A DNA stretch of 64,000 nt from Hymenopus coronatus (lineage: Eukaryota; Arthropoda; Insecta; Mantodea; Hymenopodidae), in contig CM060881.1 in the NCBI GenBank assembly GCA_030762935.1, forward strand, positions 104,952,501 to 105,016,500, written 5' to 3'. The translations under genes and the position numbers were made by a program. Shown in pieces: positions 1 through 10,428 of this stretch; positions within the stretch are counted from its first letter, which is position 1, and the number at the start of each line of letters is the position of its first letter. Under the pieces are notes generated by a model that was not told the origin of the DNA, made no database searches, and saw nothing but the letters and a program-made list of their open reading frames with translations.

Positions 1-21
1 ATATATAGTAAGTAAATATCC

Positions 22-342
22 TGTCAACGAAAGAGCAAGGATAGTTTTATTAATGGGGAGGGCAGACAATTACTTGCTTTCTGTGATGCCTTCTCTTTAG
101 AAATAATGAATGGCAAGTACGGTGAGGATCGAGAGGGAGAACTCACTTTCATAAATGAAAATGGGGGTGGTGTAATAGATTTTATTTTAGTAAGTCAGGG
201 TTTAATTGGCAGAATTAGACATTTTTGGGTGGGGGATCGTATCGAGTCACATCACTGTCCGGTTGTCCTGGAACTGAATATAGAGACAGCCATGGTGGCG
301 CATGCACCTAAAGAGGGGCAGGGGGACGAAGGGATTCATTAG
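22..342 (+). pseudogene. LINE endonuclease, C-terminal part
   Basis: This is the C-terminal third of an APE-like endonuclease, which nicks target DNA to prime reverse transcription. The reading frame is open from the insertion boundary. It shows the family's late motifs: NG then TF, then GGGVIDFILVS (the IDF/IDY strand), then SHHCPVVLEL, which corresponds to the SDH-P-V active-site block with H in place of the usual D. The N-terminal catalytic half is absent because the copy is 5' truncated. The frame ends at a TAG at 340-342, after the reading has shifted into the next frame. Confidence 0.85.
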
Positions 343-838
343 TAAATTTATATGGAAACCGATAGAAAAAGAAGTATTTGTTGATAAATTAGAAAGAAGA
401 TTAGGGGAAAGGAACGCAGACACAGCGGAGGAACTAACGCACATAATACCAACGGCTGCGGGGACAATGAAAGTCCAAATGCATGGTAAGGTAAAACGAT
501 TCAATGGTTGGTATGACCAGCAATGCAGAACTGTAAAGAAACAAGCAGAGGAGGCTCTGTCAAAATTCAGAAGGGAGGGAGGAGATGACATTAGGAAAAC
601 GTTTACAAAAAAGCGAAGGGAGTATAAACAGCTCTTACGGGAAAAGAGAACTACGTGGCAAGACAAAATTACTCAGAAAATTAGTAATATTTTAACGCGG
701 GGGGATAACGCTGAGATGTGGCAAGTAGTAAAATATTTAAGAGGCAACCGTCAGGCGCCCAACGAAATTTCTCCCAGAAAATGGGCAATGCATTCTATGG
801 GAATATTCGGGAAAGGTGAAAGGGAAGGAATTTTATAA
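302..838 (+). pseudogene. LINE ORF2 linker between endonuclease and RT
   Basis: A charged, Lys/Arg-rich stretch of about 178 residues, as expected for the region between endonuclease and RT in LINE ORF2. It overlaps the endonuclease frame by about 40 bases in another frame, so a frameshift lies at roughly 290-340. It runs out at 836-838 (TAA), and the RT resumes in the first frame. A second frameshift therefore lies at about 805-835, inside a G/A-rich stretch. No domain is assigned to it. Confidence 0.7.
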
Positions 839-843
839 AGGAA

Positions 844-2454
844 GTGCAAATTTTGGGAAATCTTGAGATCCCAATACTGGACGAGGAAATATCAGCACGA
901 GAAATAGCACAGGCGCTAAGGAGTCTGAAGGGAGGCAAAGCTCCAGGGTTGGATGGGCTATCCCCGGAAGTTTTTAAAGCCGCAGCCAATGTTAATGAGT
1001 TTGGTAGGAGTATGCTCCAGATATGTAACAGATTGTTTATTGAGGGGAATTACCCTACCTGCTGGGGAAACGGCATTATTCATCCCATTTATAAAGGGAA
1101 GGGAACTATTGGAAATCCGGATAACTATAGGGGGGTTACTCTGTTGCCAATTATGGAGAAAATTTATTGTAGAGTGTTATATAACCGGATAAAGGACTGG
1201 GAATCTAAATTTGGCAAACTTTCAAAATTTCAAATGGGTTTCAGAGAAGGACACAGTACCATAGATGCCGCTTTTATATTAGACACTTTAAGGACGAATC
1301 AACTGTTAGTTAAGCGGGGAAAGCTTCATTGTGCATTTGTGGACTTTAAGAAGGCATTTGACTCTATCAATCGAAATGCATTATGGTACAAACTAGGCAG
1401 AAAGGGGTTACCAAGTAAAATGGTTAGAGCATTGCAGGCAATATATCAAAATGTCAAATTCTGTGTGAAGTACGACAGAAACAGTGTGTCCGAGAGCTGC
1501 CGAAGCTATAAGGGAGTGAGGCAGGGTTGTATTTTATCTCCCTTGCTATTTAATCCCTTTGTGGATGATATTACTGATACAATGATAGCAGAGAATATTC
1601 AAGCACCAGTAGTAGTAGTAGTAGTGGTGGTGGTGGTGGTGGTGGTGGTAGCGGATTCGCAGTTCCCAACACTTTTATACGCAGACGATTTAGTATTGTG
1701 CTCTACGACAGTAAACGGATTGCAACGAGGACTGGACAAACTTAAGAACTATTGCGATGAATGGCTACTTACAGTTAATGTGAATAAGACTAAGGCAATG
1801 ACTTTCAAAAAGGGTTGTGTTTATAGCAGGGAGGAGACTTGGACATATGCAGGACAGATACTGGACAATGTTAAATCCTTTGTGTACTTAGGACTCACAT
1901 TTACAATGAACGGAAAATGGACAAAACACATTGACATTACGAAACACAAGGCATGGGTGAAAGCGGCGGAAGCTCTCCGGATACGCTGCAGAATTCCGAA
2001 TATCTCCATAACCTTAATGGAAACTGTATACGGAGCGACAGTTAGATCCACGATGACATACGGAGGAGAAATATGGGGGTGGGAACAAACAGGGAATCTG
2101 GATCAAGTGAGGACCCAATTTTTGAAAGGAATTCTGGGTGTAGGGAGGGGTACGGCAAACTGCGGAATAATGAGGGAATTCGGGGTACATAGTGAAACGA
2201 TAGAGTGCAAAATCAGAGCAGTTAAATATTGGATGAGAATCGTTCACGGAAACCAATCTCTAATTAGGGCAGTCTGCTACCGTGAACAGTTGCGAATGGA
2301 AGGTAATTTGACGTGGGCATCAAAATTAAAGAAAGGGTTGGAAACCATTGGGATGGGAGACATTTGGATGGCGGGGCAGGAAAACAGGCGAACAGGCGAA
2401 GTATTTGGAGAAAAATTAAGAAACGTCTCTGTGATATTGACAGACAGCAAATAA
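844..2454 (+). pseudogene. LINE reverse transcriptase domain
   Basis: The RT core is uninterrupted here. Visible motifs are KAPGLDGLSPEVFK (RT motif 1), NYRGVTLLP (motif 2), QMGFREGHST, FVDFKKAFDS with the first catalytic Asp codon at 1342, VRQGCILSPLLFN (motif B) and YADD at 1678-1689 with the catalytic Asp pair. The methionine at 844 is simply the first ATG in this frame, not a real start; the protein continues from upstream. Fourteen valine codons (1609-1650) interrupt the RT between motifs B and C. The true frame is lost at 2383-2398, and the stop at 2452-2454 is out of frame. Confidence 0.93.
1609..1650 (+). repeat. (GTA)n(GTG)n trinucleotide tract inside RT
   Basis: Forty-two bases of GTA then GTG codons, ending in GTA, encode 14 consecutive valines between the motif B block and YADD. 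The tract is in frame, so it does not break the RT. RT palms do not normally carry a homopolymer here, so a microsatellite expansion after or near insertion is the simple explanation. Confidence 0.95.
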
Positions 2455-2882
2455 TTGCGCAATGCACAGAGAAGGTGTCATTAGAAGTACAGTCTGGGCT
2501 GAAATCGGAGTGGGGTATGGAGCAATACATCAAAACAGGTACCAAACTCATTAGAGAGGGGCTCGCGTGGATTAGACTAGGAGCATGGAGGAGCACGAAA
2601 ATTTCTGACGAGAATGGTATAAGAATCTGTCACATTTGCGAGGAGTAACAGTCGTGGACTCACATCTTGGCAAGATGTAGGGGTACGGAGGAATGGCGGG
2701 AAAAATATTTGCCGCGATTTTTTACCACTGCGAATGTAGGGATAGAAGCATGTTGGACGCTACTGGCAGGCACGGAAAACATGGACGGGCTAGGTAAATT
2801 TATACTTAAGGCAAGACAGCTGAGATCTGAGGAGGCTGCCAATAGAGAAGGGGGGGGGATAAGATCAACTAAACAAAAGTGA
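2399..2882 (+). pseudogene. LINE ORF2 C-terminus with Cys/His motif
   Basis: The C-terminal part of the same protein, read one frame over. It contains CHIC, then a TAA stop at 2646-2648, then a continuing frame with HILARC, so the motif spaced as C-x2-C..H-x4-C is split by the stop. The reading frame ends at the TGA at 2880-2882. The shift is explained by a tandem 8-mer (AACAGGCG at 2383-2390 and 2391-2398): reading past a single copy would keep the upstream RT frame continuous with this one. Confidence 0.85.
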
Positions 2883-3305
2883 CTACAATGTTCTACATAC
2901 ATGTATATTATATCATACTTAGGTCATTGTTGTGCTAGGATTGTATATATTATGTGTATATATGTCTTTTAAGTGTAATTATCTATTATAACAGGGTGCA
3001 TTTATGAAGGTGTACTCTGTGCTGTAAATTTAAATTGCTATATTTGAATATCTTTGTATCTTTATTTTCGGATTCACTCTTAATTTTTATTGTTGTTTAA
3101 TATTGCTTTTGACTGTGTATTTCCTTTGTCTTTTTATTTTCGTGTTTACTCTTTTAATTCTTTGTTGTGGTTGTTGTTTTAATATTGCTTGTAATGTGTA
3201 TTACAAAAGCACGTACGGTCTGTGGACCCGTGCGACTGTTGAAATTCTATGTATGATATTGCTATATTAATAAATACACTTATTCATTCATTCATTCATT
3301 CATTC
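2883..3305 (+). other. LINE 3' UTR and short tandem tail
   Basis: Non-coding T-rich sequence with AATAAA at 3269 and a terminal (ATTC)6. It has no poly(A). Short tandem tails are known from CR1/L2- and RTE-type LINEs. Confidence 0.85.
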
Positions 3306-3318
3306 AAGTAAATATCCT

Positions 3319-3372
3319 AAAATTAGCGAGATTTTACTGGAAATACATTTTTTGAGGTCACCTGAATAAGTA
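3319..3372 (+). mobile_element. PALT fragment that received the LINE
   Basis: Bases 1-22 and 3319-3372, once the LINE and one target copy are ignored, read like the early part of a + PALT copy (end of palindrome, then the GAGATTT..ACTGGAAATACA segment). The LINE therefore landed in a PALT copy. This fragment is then cut off where the next, oppositely oriented PALT begins. Confidence 0.6.
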
Positions 3373-3390
3373 ATTACTTTTTATAAAAAT

Positions 3391-4297
3391 TTGATGTGTT
3401 CCATTCACATGATTTTCTCTATATCTATGTAACAAATTATTGTTAATAAGCTTATCTTTTATTTATTTCATGTTAATGGAGGAAAATTAGTGGAAATAGT
3501 CTTATTCCTTGCTTTATTGTAAATACAAACGAAATAAGGGAGTACCATAGGTTAAAGTGAAAGCCAAAAGCTGGTTTCTATGTGACTGATGTTCCTTTGT
3601 TTGTGTGGACAGGAGTTGACAAATTCCTGTATGAGAAAAGTATAAGTTTTTCAAAGCTGAAACAAAGAAAAAGATATATCTAAAAAACGATCAACTTCAC
3701 GAAAAAAATGTATATAACATAAATTGTGTGCTTTAACGTGTTCTACATTTTTTGTGTGTTAAGTTTTTGTCCATCTCTTACGGTTTAGTAGTTATGCAAA
3801 ATTCATCCAGTATAAAGTAGTCTTCAGAGGCTATTCCTAGAAAATTCAAAATATACATTTTATTTATCAGGTAAATATGTTTAATATATGATATTTTAAT
3901 CAAAATCGTTAGAGCCATTTTTTAGAAGATCAAAATTTTCGAAATAAGTCCCATGTAAAGGGTAGTTTAGGGTGGGGGGATTTTTCTCAAAATCTTCGTG
4001 TCGCATCCCTGGAAGATACAAAACTTAAAATACCAAGTTTGGTATTTTACCGACTTTTCGTTTTTGAGTTATCGTGTTCACAGACACACGGACACACGGA
4101 CACACGGACACACTGACACACGGACACACTGACACACGGACACACGACACACACACACGGACCTTTTTGTGAAAATGCTTTTTTTAGATAAAGGGGACCC
4201 TAAAACATATATTTCCGGTGAAATCTCGGTATCGAATTTTTTGGTGGAGTGCAATACTTTCTCTATTCACTATGTACATAGTGCGTATAGAGAAAGT
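3391..4297 (-). mobile_element. PALT copy, near full length
   Basis: Starts with TTGATGTG..CACATGA at an A-run. It carries all middle blocks and ends with the palindrome CTTTCTCTATT..TATGTACATA..AGAGAAAGT, followed by AAAAA. In + PALT terms it is reversed. The simple-sequence middle is expanded into a variable 8-mer array (4082-4160). Confidence 0.9.
4082..4160. repeat. 8-mer array (CGGACACA/CTGACACA) in PALT middle
   Basis: Nine or so 8-base units alternate CGGACACA and CTGACACA before passing into plain CA. Other copies show (TG)n/(CA)n of varied length at the same place, so this is the family's unstable internal tract. Confidence 0.9.
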
Positions 4298-4304
4298 AAA
4301 AAGG

Positions 4305-4744
4305 TCCGTGTATGAGTTTATGTTTGTGTATGTGTCTGAACAGGACAACTCAAAACGAGAAGTCAGTTTGTCATGCCTGCTGTTATAAATTCATAAACTC
4401 GCTTGACAAAGAAGATTAACCGGGGAAATGTACTTCTCACTACAGCCAGGCGTGCATATGAAGATGCAGCTCTGTTCTATCAGAGACCAAAAGGAATGGA
4501 CTCTATATTATTATATTAATTTAAGGTGAAAGGCTAAGCTACTACTTTAAAACAGAATATAACTGAATAACAAATGTTATTATATTACCTTATACATGAT
4601 GGTGTGGCGTCTTCCATGGTGACTCAGGCGAGCTGCGCTCTTGGTGTACGTCTTAATTGGATCACCGGTTAGTTGGCAATGTTGCCAACATATTAATAAT
4701 TACTCATATACAGTATTAAACCATCATCTGCATGCAACCAGGAT
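4305..4744. other. Unassigned spacer
   Basis: Moderate-GC sequence without an open frame or recognisable repeat within the window. It contains a short GTTGGCAATGTTGCCAAC palindrome near 4673-4690. Confidence 0.4.
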
Positions 4745-5326
4745 GTGAAGGGTTAAGTATCAAACTTGTATTTAAGTTTAGTATACTTCAGCGATGTGGC
4801 ACGAAGATTTTCAGGAAAGTTACCCCATCCGAAACTACCCTTTACATAGAATTTTATTTGAAAGTTTCCATTTTCTCAAATACATCTCTAACGATATTGG
4901 TTAAAATACATAGTAAATGAGATGTATTTGCATTTTCTGGAAATAGCCTCAGAAGCCCTCTTTATTCCAGAGGAATTCTGCATAACCAACATACCGTAAG
5001 GGATGGAAACAGTCTCACTACACAAATTACACATATCTCTCGTTAAAACGCACAATTTATTTCATATTGGAATTAGCTATTTGAGAGATATTCCTTATTA
5101 TTGGTTTCAATTTTAGAATACTTCTGCTTTTCTCTAACTGAATGTGGTTACTGGTTCTTTTAAAATGTTTGCCTATTGATTTAGCCTACTGATCTAGTGT
5201 ATTACTTACTCCCCTACTAATGTTTAATCTCGATTAGCATGAAGTAAATAGAAGAATAATCTTTTGTAAGTAGTTTGTTTGTAAGGCAGATAGTGGAAGT
5301 TGTGTAAATGAAACACTTCAGGTTTT
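4745..5326 (+). mobile_element. PALT copy lacking its palindromic end
   Basis: Begins in the block matching GGTATTTAAGTTTAGTAT..CGAAGATTTTC and runs through to AAACACTTCAGG followed by TTTTT. The palindrome, the TG tract and about the first 150 bases are missing. Confidence 0.75.
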
Positions 5327-5683
5327 TAACTTTTTTGTCTCCTTAAAAAGTATTGTACACCAATACTTTGGAACACATTGAGTTCTCACCGCTAACAATC
5401 CTCTTCGATATTTCAAGCAACATTTCTGAAATATCTTTAGCTCCCTTAGTGGGCTAAACTGCAAGTTTGATAATATAAAAATCAATAAAGTTCAGCAGAA
5501 AGCAATGTTATATTACTATTTTTGTATACCCATAATATTTGAATCTCGAAAATTTAGACAACTTTAATTGAATATTTGAAATAACGGAAATTAAACGTTA
5601 CATATTTACTTTTACATATTTAAATGCAGAATATAAGGAGATTCATTACAGCTATAAGAAAATGTAATTCACTCTAAATTAAA

Positions 5684-6385
5684 AAAGTCTGAAACATTCC
5701 ATCACATGACACTTTCTACCTGTTCTGCAAACAAAATATTCCTAGAAAAATTCTTCTTCTATTTACTTCATGTTAATCGTAAAAACATTGGCAAAATGTA
5801 TTACCTTACTATTCGTTTCCTTGTCAGTAGAAAGGGAAAAAGAGTTACACTGGGAAATAGAATAATTTAAATACCTTTGCTATGCGATTGCTTTTGCAAC
5901 TCTCTGCTATTTATATGGCAGGAGTAAAAGAAATGAAAAACGGATGACAACTTTGTTTGAGAAAACTATAAATACTTTAAAACTGAAATAAATAACAATT
6001 ATCTCGGTAAATGTTAACTTTACAAAAAAGATGTATGTGATATAAATTGTGAGTTTTAATGAAATGTGAATGTTCTGTGTAGTAACTTCTTGTGTATTTC
6101 TTATGGTTTACCAGTTATGCAAAAGGCATTCAGAATGAGAGGATCTTAGCAGCTATTCCCAGGAAATTCAAGATATACATTTTATTTGTCATGTAAGTTA
6201 CCTTAATATACGCTATTTTAATCAAAATCGTTGAGCTATTTTGATAACATCTAAATTTTCGATTTTTTTCCATGTAAAGGATAGTTTTGGGGAGGGGAAT
6301 TTCTTGAAAACCTCCATGTCCCATCCTTGGAAGATGCTGAACTTAAATATCAAGCTTGGTATTTAACCGACTTTTCGTTTTTGAC
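5684..6385 (-). mobile_element. PALT copy, palindromic end missing
   Basis: Starts after an A-run with TCTGAAACATTCCATCACATG and continues to the ACTTTTCGTTTTTGA block, where it stops. The tandem tract and palindrome are absent. Confidence 0.8.
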
Positions 6386-6740
6386 CTTTCGTTAAAACGC
6401 ATAATGTATTTCATATAAAATAAGAACTGAAGCTTTCCTGGCGACGTATTAATTCAAAATCTTCTCGGGCTTCTGGCCAGGTAAAAATACATATAGTTTG
6501 GATTTAGCTATTTGAGAGATATTCCTTATTATTGGTTTCAATTTTAAAATACTTTTACTTTTCTCTAACGGAAAGTGATTACACGTTTCAAATAGCAACT
6601 TTCGTTTCACGGACCTTTATCTAAACGTATTATTTTTGAATTCAGTAGTCCTCAAAATGTGTGTTTCCGGTTAATCTAGGTGTCGAAAGTTTGGGTGGAA
6701 TACAATACCTTCTCTCCCACTATGTCATTATACATACGAG
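6386..6740. mobile_element. Mosaic of PALT fragments
   Basis: Pieces in both directions. 6386-6600 has + blocks (GTTAAAACGCATAATGTATTTC, then ATTCCTTATTATTGGTTTC). 6641-6735 has the - strand end (TGTTTCCGG..GGTGGAATACAATACCTTCTCT). The junctions look like repeated insertion and deletion. Confidence 0.5.
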
Positions 6741-6975
6741 CTAGTGAAACAAGCGGGTCACCCTACTGTCAAACTTTTGAAGCCTGTAGGTATCCGAGAA
6801 GCAGACCTCATTCTATCCTAAACTGTTTTAGGTATATGTTTTTCGAAAAGGAAAGTTTCGCAATTTAAACGCTAAAATACGTCTTCAGGCTATAAAAGCC
6901 TTGTCTCAAATATTTGCACATTGAAATGTGTTTAATAAATTCTACTAAGACTAAAACTGAAGGTCACGCAGTAAT

Positions 6976-7265
6976 GCCTGTCGCCCTCGTGATCTAGGGG
7001 TGACGTATCCACCTCTAGTTTCCTATGTCGCGAGTTTCAATCCGGTGGAGGTCACCGCACTATTTTATATTTATTTATTTTTTAATTCGGGCGTGAAAAT
7101 CCTTGGTGTGGATTGCTTCGAAAGAGAACTAAAGCTATTGATCCTGTGTCGTAAATTTACGACACGTAAAAGAAACTCAAATCTGATAAAGAGGCCTCTG
7201 AGCAAACGTTCACTCGCCCATAATAGAATGACGCTGAAAACTGCAGCACTGAAGGACCAACAATA
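6976..7265 (+). mobile_element. tRNA-derived SINE, family S3
   Basis: A tRNA-like head (CCCTCGTGATCTAGGGGTGACG..CGCGAGTTTCAATCC, with B-box-like GAGTTTCAATCC) is followed by a body that recurs at 41768 and 47280: the AATCCTTGG, CGTAAATTTACGACACGTAAAAGAA, GGCCTCTGAGCAAA and AATAGAATGACGCTGA blocks. The 3' end abuts a PALT copy. The AT-rich stretch at 7060-7090 is a local insertion relative to the other copies. Confidence 0.8.
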
Positions 7266-7283
7266 AATTAAACTTAGTTTATT

Positions 7284-8151
7284 ACTTTCTCTATACGAAC
7301 TATGCACATAGTGTACAGAGAAGGTATTGCATTGCACCCAAAAATTCGAAACCGAAATTTCACCGGAAATACATGGTTTGAGACTCCCTGAATGCAGAAA
7401 AAGCATTTTTAGAAAAATATCCATGTGTATGTGTCTGTCTGTTTGTCTCTCTGTCTGTCTGTGGGCAGCGTAGCTCAAAAACGAAAAGGCCGTTAAAGTC
7501 CAAACTTGGTACTTAAGTTTGGTATCTTCCAAGGAAGCGACATGAAGATTTTCAAGAAAATCCCCCCATCCCAAACTCCCTTTACATGGAAAAAATTTTG
7601 AGGATTTTGATTTTCTTAAAAATGGCTCTAACGATTTTGATTAAAATATCGGATATTAAAGATATTTACCTGACAAATAAAATGTATATCTTGAATTTTA
7701 TGGGAATAGCCCCGTGAAGACTATTTTATTCTGGATGAATTTTACGGAATTGTGCAAAACTGCTAAACCTTAAGAGATGGGGAAAAACTTTCTACACAGA
7801 AAATGTAGCTCACGATAAAACACACGATTTATGTTATATACATTTTTAGGTGGAGTTGATCATTTTTAAGATATTCCCGGTTTTTCGTTTTAGCTTTGAA
7901 AAACTTATACTTTTCTCATGCAGGAATTTCTTAACTCCTGTCCATACAAACAAAGGAACTTCAGTTACATACCAACCAGCTTTTGGTTATCATTTTAACC
8001 TATGGTTCTCCCTCATTTCGCTTCTACTTACAAGAAAGCAAGCAATAAGACTATTTCTGCTAATTAGCATGAAGTAAATAGAAGCATAAGTTTTTTAACT
8101 ACACTTTGTTGCAGAGATGTAGAGAAAGTCATGTGGATGGAACACATCAGG
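7284..8151 (+). mobile_element. PALT copy, full length
   Basis: Palindrome ACTTTCTCTATACGAACTATGCACATAGTGTACAGAGAAGGT (two changes from symmetry, given here only as positions 7284-7325), all middle blocks, then GTAGAGAAAGTCATGTG and ACACATCAGG before a run of ten Ts. Open frames here on both strands are incidental. Confidence 0.9.
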
Positions 8152-8499
8152 TTTTTTTTTTTCATGTGGTCTGCTTAGTAACATTAAGAGATTTGTGTAT
8201 AGCTTAAAATGACACGTGCTTATTGCTTCTGAGCGAGACTGAATAATGCAGATGGAAATTAACTGAAAATCTGGCTAGAGTATGTAAGAAATGTAAACAG
8301 GAACTTGGCTAGGCCACACATCATGGTATACTGGAAAACGAACATCCGAATATCTGTCAGCTGTAAAAAGAGAGTAAGCGAAAATGGAGTAAGGGAGATC
8401 TTTACTTCAGTGGCTGCTAGTTCCTATTCGGCAACTGTGAAACCGTTATAGCGAGTGGGTTACTGTTACGACTACCTATTATTATAAACATCTGATATA
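8152..8499. other. Unassigned spacer
   Basis: No frame, repeat or RNA recognised. Confidence 0.4.
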
Positions 8500-10264
8500 T
8501 ACTATTCACAAGACTTTCTCTACCTATTTTGTAACTTACTACTCTTACAAAAGATAATTTTTCTACCCACTTCATGCTAATGAAACTAAACAAGAAGTAG
8601 TCTCACTGCTTAGTTATAAATAGAAGGGAAATAAAAAATACATTTGACTAAACCTTATAAAAATGGTTACCATGTAATTGGATTTCGGCCCTCTTTGCAT
8701 GGCTATAATTAAAACGAAACAAAAAAAAAAAGATGACAAATTACCGTTTGAAGCAATTAAGTACAGTCGAACTTGGCTAATCCGAAGTTGAAGGGAAGAA
8801 AAAAAAATGAATTGCTTAAGGGTTTTGAATTACAAGAGTTTGATTTTTTAAAAATGTTTTAAATTAAAACATGTCTAAATTAAATGAAATTATAGGAAGT
8901 ACAACATTAGAGTGTGAACCTACAGTTTTGTAATGTTAAAACTCTGTTTCAGTTCAGATTCAAAGTTTTTTCTTAAAGAACCTTGATATCTTTGTTTTTT
9001 GCATTTAACCTTTGCTTCACACAAAACATTTTTGCGCTTCTTTTACTTTTGTCACTGTTTGTAACTAACCTGTTAAAAATTTTATCCATATTTTTGGGGT
9101 ACGTAGACAAGGTGTTCTGGGGGTTTTCAAAGTCTCTTGCGGTTTCACACTTTTTTTTAAACCTTTTTCCACCTCGCTATGATTTGGATGTAACTGTGTA
9201 CATAGTTAAAAAATGCTCACTTTAATGCACGGGAAGTTATTTACTGCAAATGTAGGCCAACATGTGTACGCAGGTAGACAGAATGGAAGGGGGTGCAGTA
9301 TTCACAATGACAAGTGTCTTGGCTGGCAACAAGTTCCTAGAATTGCTCAAAGAAGCTTGAGTAACCCACATTCCTTACCAGCAGGAGAGGGAATTGAAAC
9401 TACAATATGATGCATCGCCTGAAATTTAGCAAGGAAAGGGAATGGGACTACAGTATGGTACAATTTCTGGAATTTATCCAGCAAGTTTGACTAACCTATA
9501 TATTTTTTTTTTTCATTCACTCTTATTGAATATTATATCGAACTATCAAAAATATCGATTTATAGAAGACTTTTTAACTTTGTTTTTATAGGAATATCAA
9601 GGGACTAGAGGCTCGAATTATTCACAATTTTGAATTGAAACGTTCGAATTAATCAAGAAGTGTATTATAAAACTGAAACATATAAGAAGAAATATCTTGC
9701 AAATAGGTAATGCCATTGTGTTTGCCACAAATTGTGTGTTTTAATGACTCTAGAAAATTACCTAAAAGCATATTCTTAATCAGAGATCTAATTTTGTGTG
9801 CTAATTTTTTGTATCTCTCTTAAGCTTTGCCAGTTATGCAATATGCATCCAGAATGACTAGGTCCTCTAAGGTTACTTCTAGAAAGTTAAAGATATGAAG
9901 ATAATCGTGTATATATCTGTAATATGCGTTATTTTAATCAAACTCATTTGAGCCACTTTTGAGGAAAGCAACATTTTCCAAAATGTGTACATGTAAAGGA
10001 CAGTTTGAGTTTTCATGTCAATCCTTGGGATGTGCTGTATTTAATTATTAAGTTTGGTATTTAACAGACTTTTCGTTTTTGAGTTAACTAGTTCAGACAT
10101 ACATATACTTTCCATTATCATTTTACTGATTTTTTTTGGGTTTGATTTGGAAAACGGGTACCTACCCTAAAACTTGTACTTATAGTGAGATCACGGTATC
10201 GAATTTTTGGTCGGAATGCAGTGTCTTCTTTATCTTTGTACTATGCACTAAGTGGAGAAAGTAA
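8500..10264 (-). mobile_element. PALT copy split by a TA-flanked element
   Basis: The first part (8500-8763) has TATTCACAAGACTTTCTCTACC and the CTTCATGCTAATG block. The second (9663-10264) resumes at AAAACTGAAAC and runs to a decayed palindrome (CTTTATCTTTGTACTATGCACTAAGTGGAGAAAGTA). The break falls at a TA inside the block that reads GTATAAGTATTTTAAAACTG in intact copies. Confidence 0.8.
8764..9662. mobile_element. TA-flanked Tc1/mariner- or pogo-like element, non-coding
   Basis: 899 bp lie between TA at 8762-8763 and TA at 9663-9664. The left end CAGTCGAACTTGGCTAATCC and the inverted right end CACTTCTTGATTAATTCG share the TTGG/ATTAATCCGAA core, giving an imperfect terminal inverted repeat. 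CAGTCGAAC ends with TA duplication are typical of pogo/Tigger-type elements. No transposase motif is recognised; the 80-residue frame at 8983-9225 is hydrophobic and looks incidental. Confidence 0.6.
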
Positions 10265-10285
10265 ACATTAATGCGAGTTTTTATC

Positions 10286-10428
10286 TATGGATGCTCTTCA
10301 AGAGGCTTGAAGTTCTTTTACGTTTCATAAATCTACAACACGGTACACCAGTTTTATTTTCCTTCCAAAGGAAGCCATGCTGTGTTTGAACTTGCGACCT
10401 TGGAAACCAGAGTCACCATTAGATTAGG
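10286..10428 (-). mobile_element. SINE S3 fragment, internally deleted
   Basis: Reverse strand of the S3 body: CCTTCCAAAGGAAGCCATGC matches GCATGGCTTCCTTCGGAAGG, and the AAATCTACAACACGGTA and TTCTTTTACGTTTCAT blocks match reversed. The tRNA-like head end (GGTTTCCAAGGTCGCAAGTTC reversed) is at the right. Confidence 0.65.

Larger units (their letters stand above)
23..3305 (+). mobile_element. 5'-truncated APE-type non-LTR retrotransposon (LINE)
   Basis: A 3.3-kb LINE copy. It carries, in order, the C-terminal part of an apurinic-like endonuclease, a linker, a reverse transcriptase, a C-terminal Cys/His motif, a 3' UTR with AATAAA at 3269-3274 and six copies of ATTC (3282-3305). The 13-bp sequence AAGTAAATATCCT flanks it at 10-22 and 3306-3318, so both ends are fixed and the missing 5' part was lost at insertion. 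The frame is broken at about 300-340, 800-835, 2383-2398 and 2646, so it is dead. Domain order and the short tandem tail suggest the Jockey/CR1/L2 side of the LINE tree; the exact clade is not resolved from reading alone. Confidence 0.93.

Noticed and set aside
7071..7574. 167-residue minus-strand protein
   Set aside because: It spans a SINE body and a PALT end, so it is a chance frame across two repeats.
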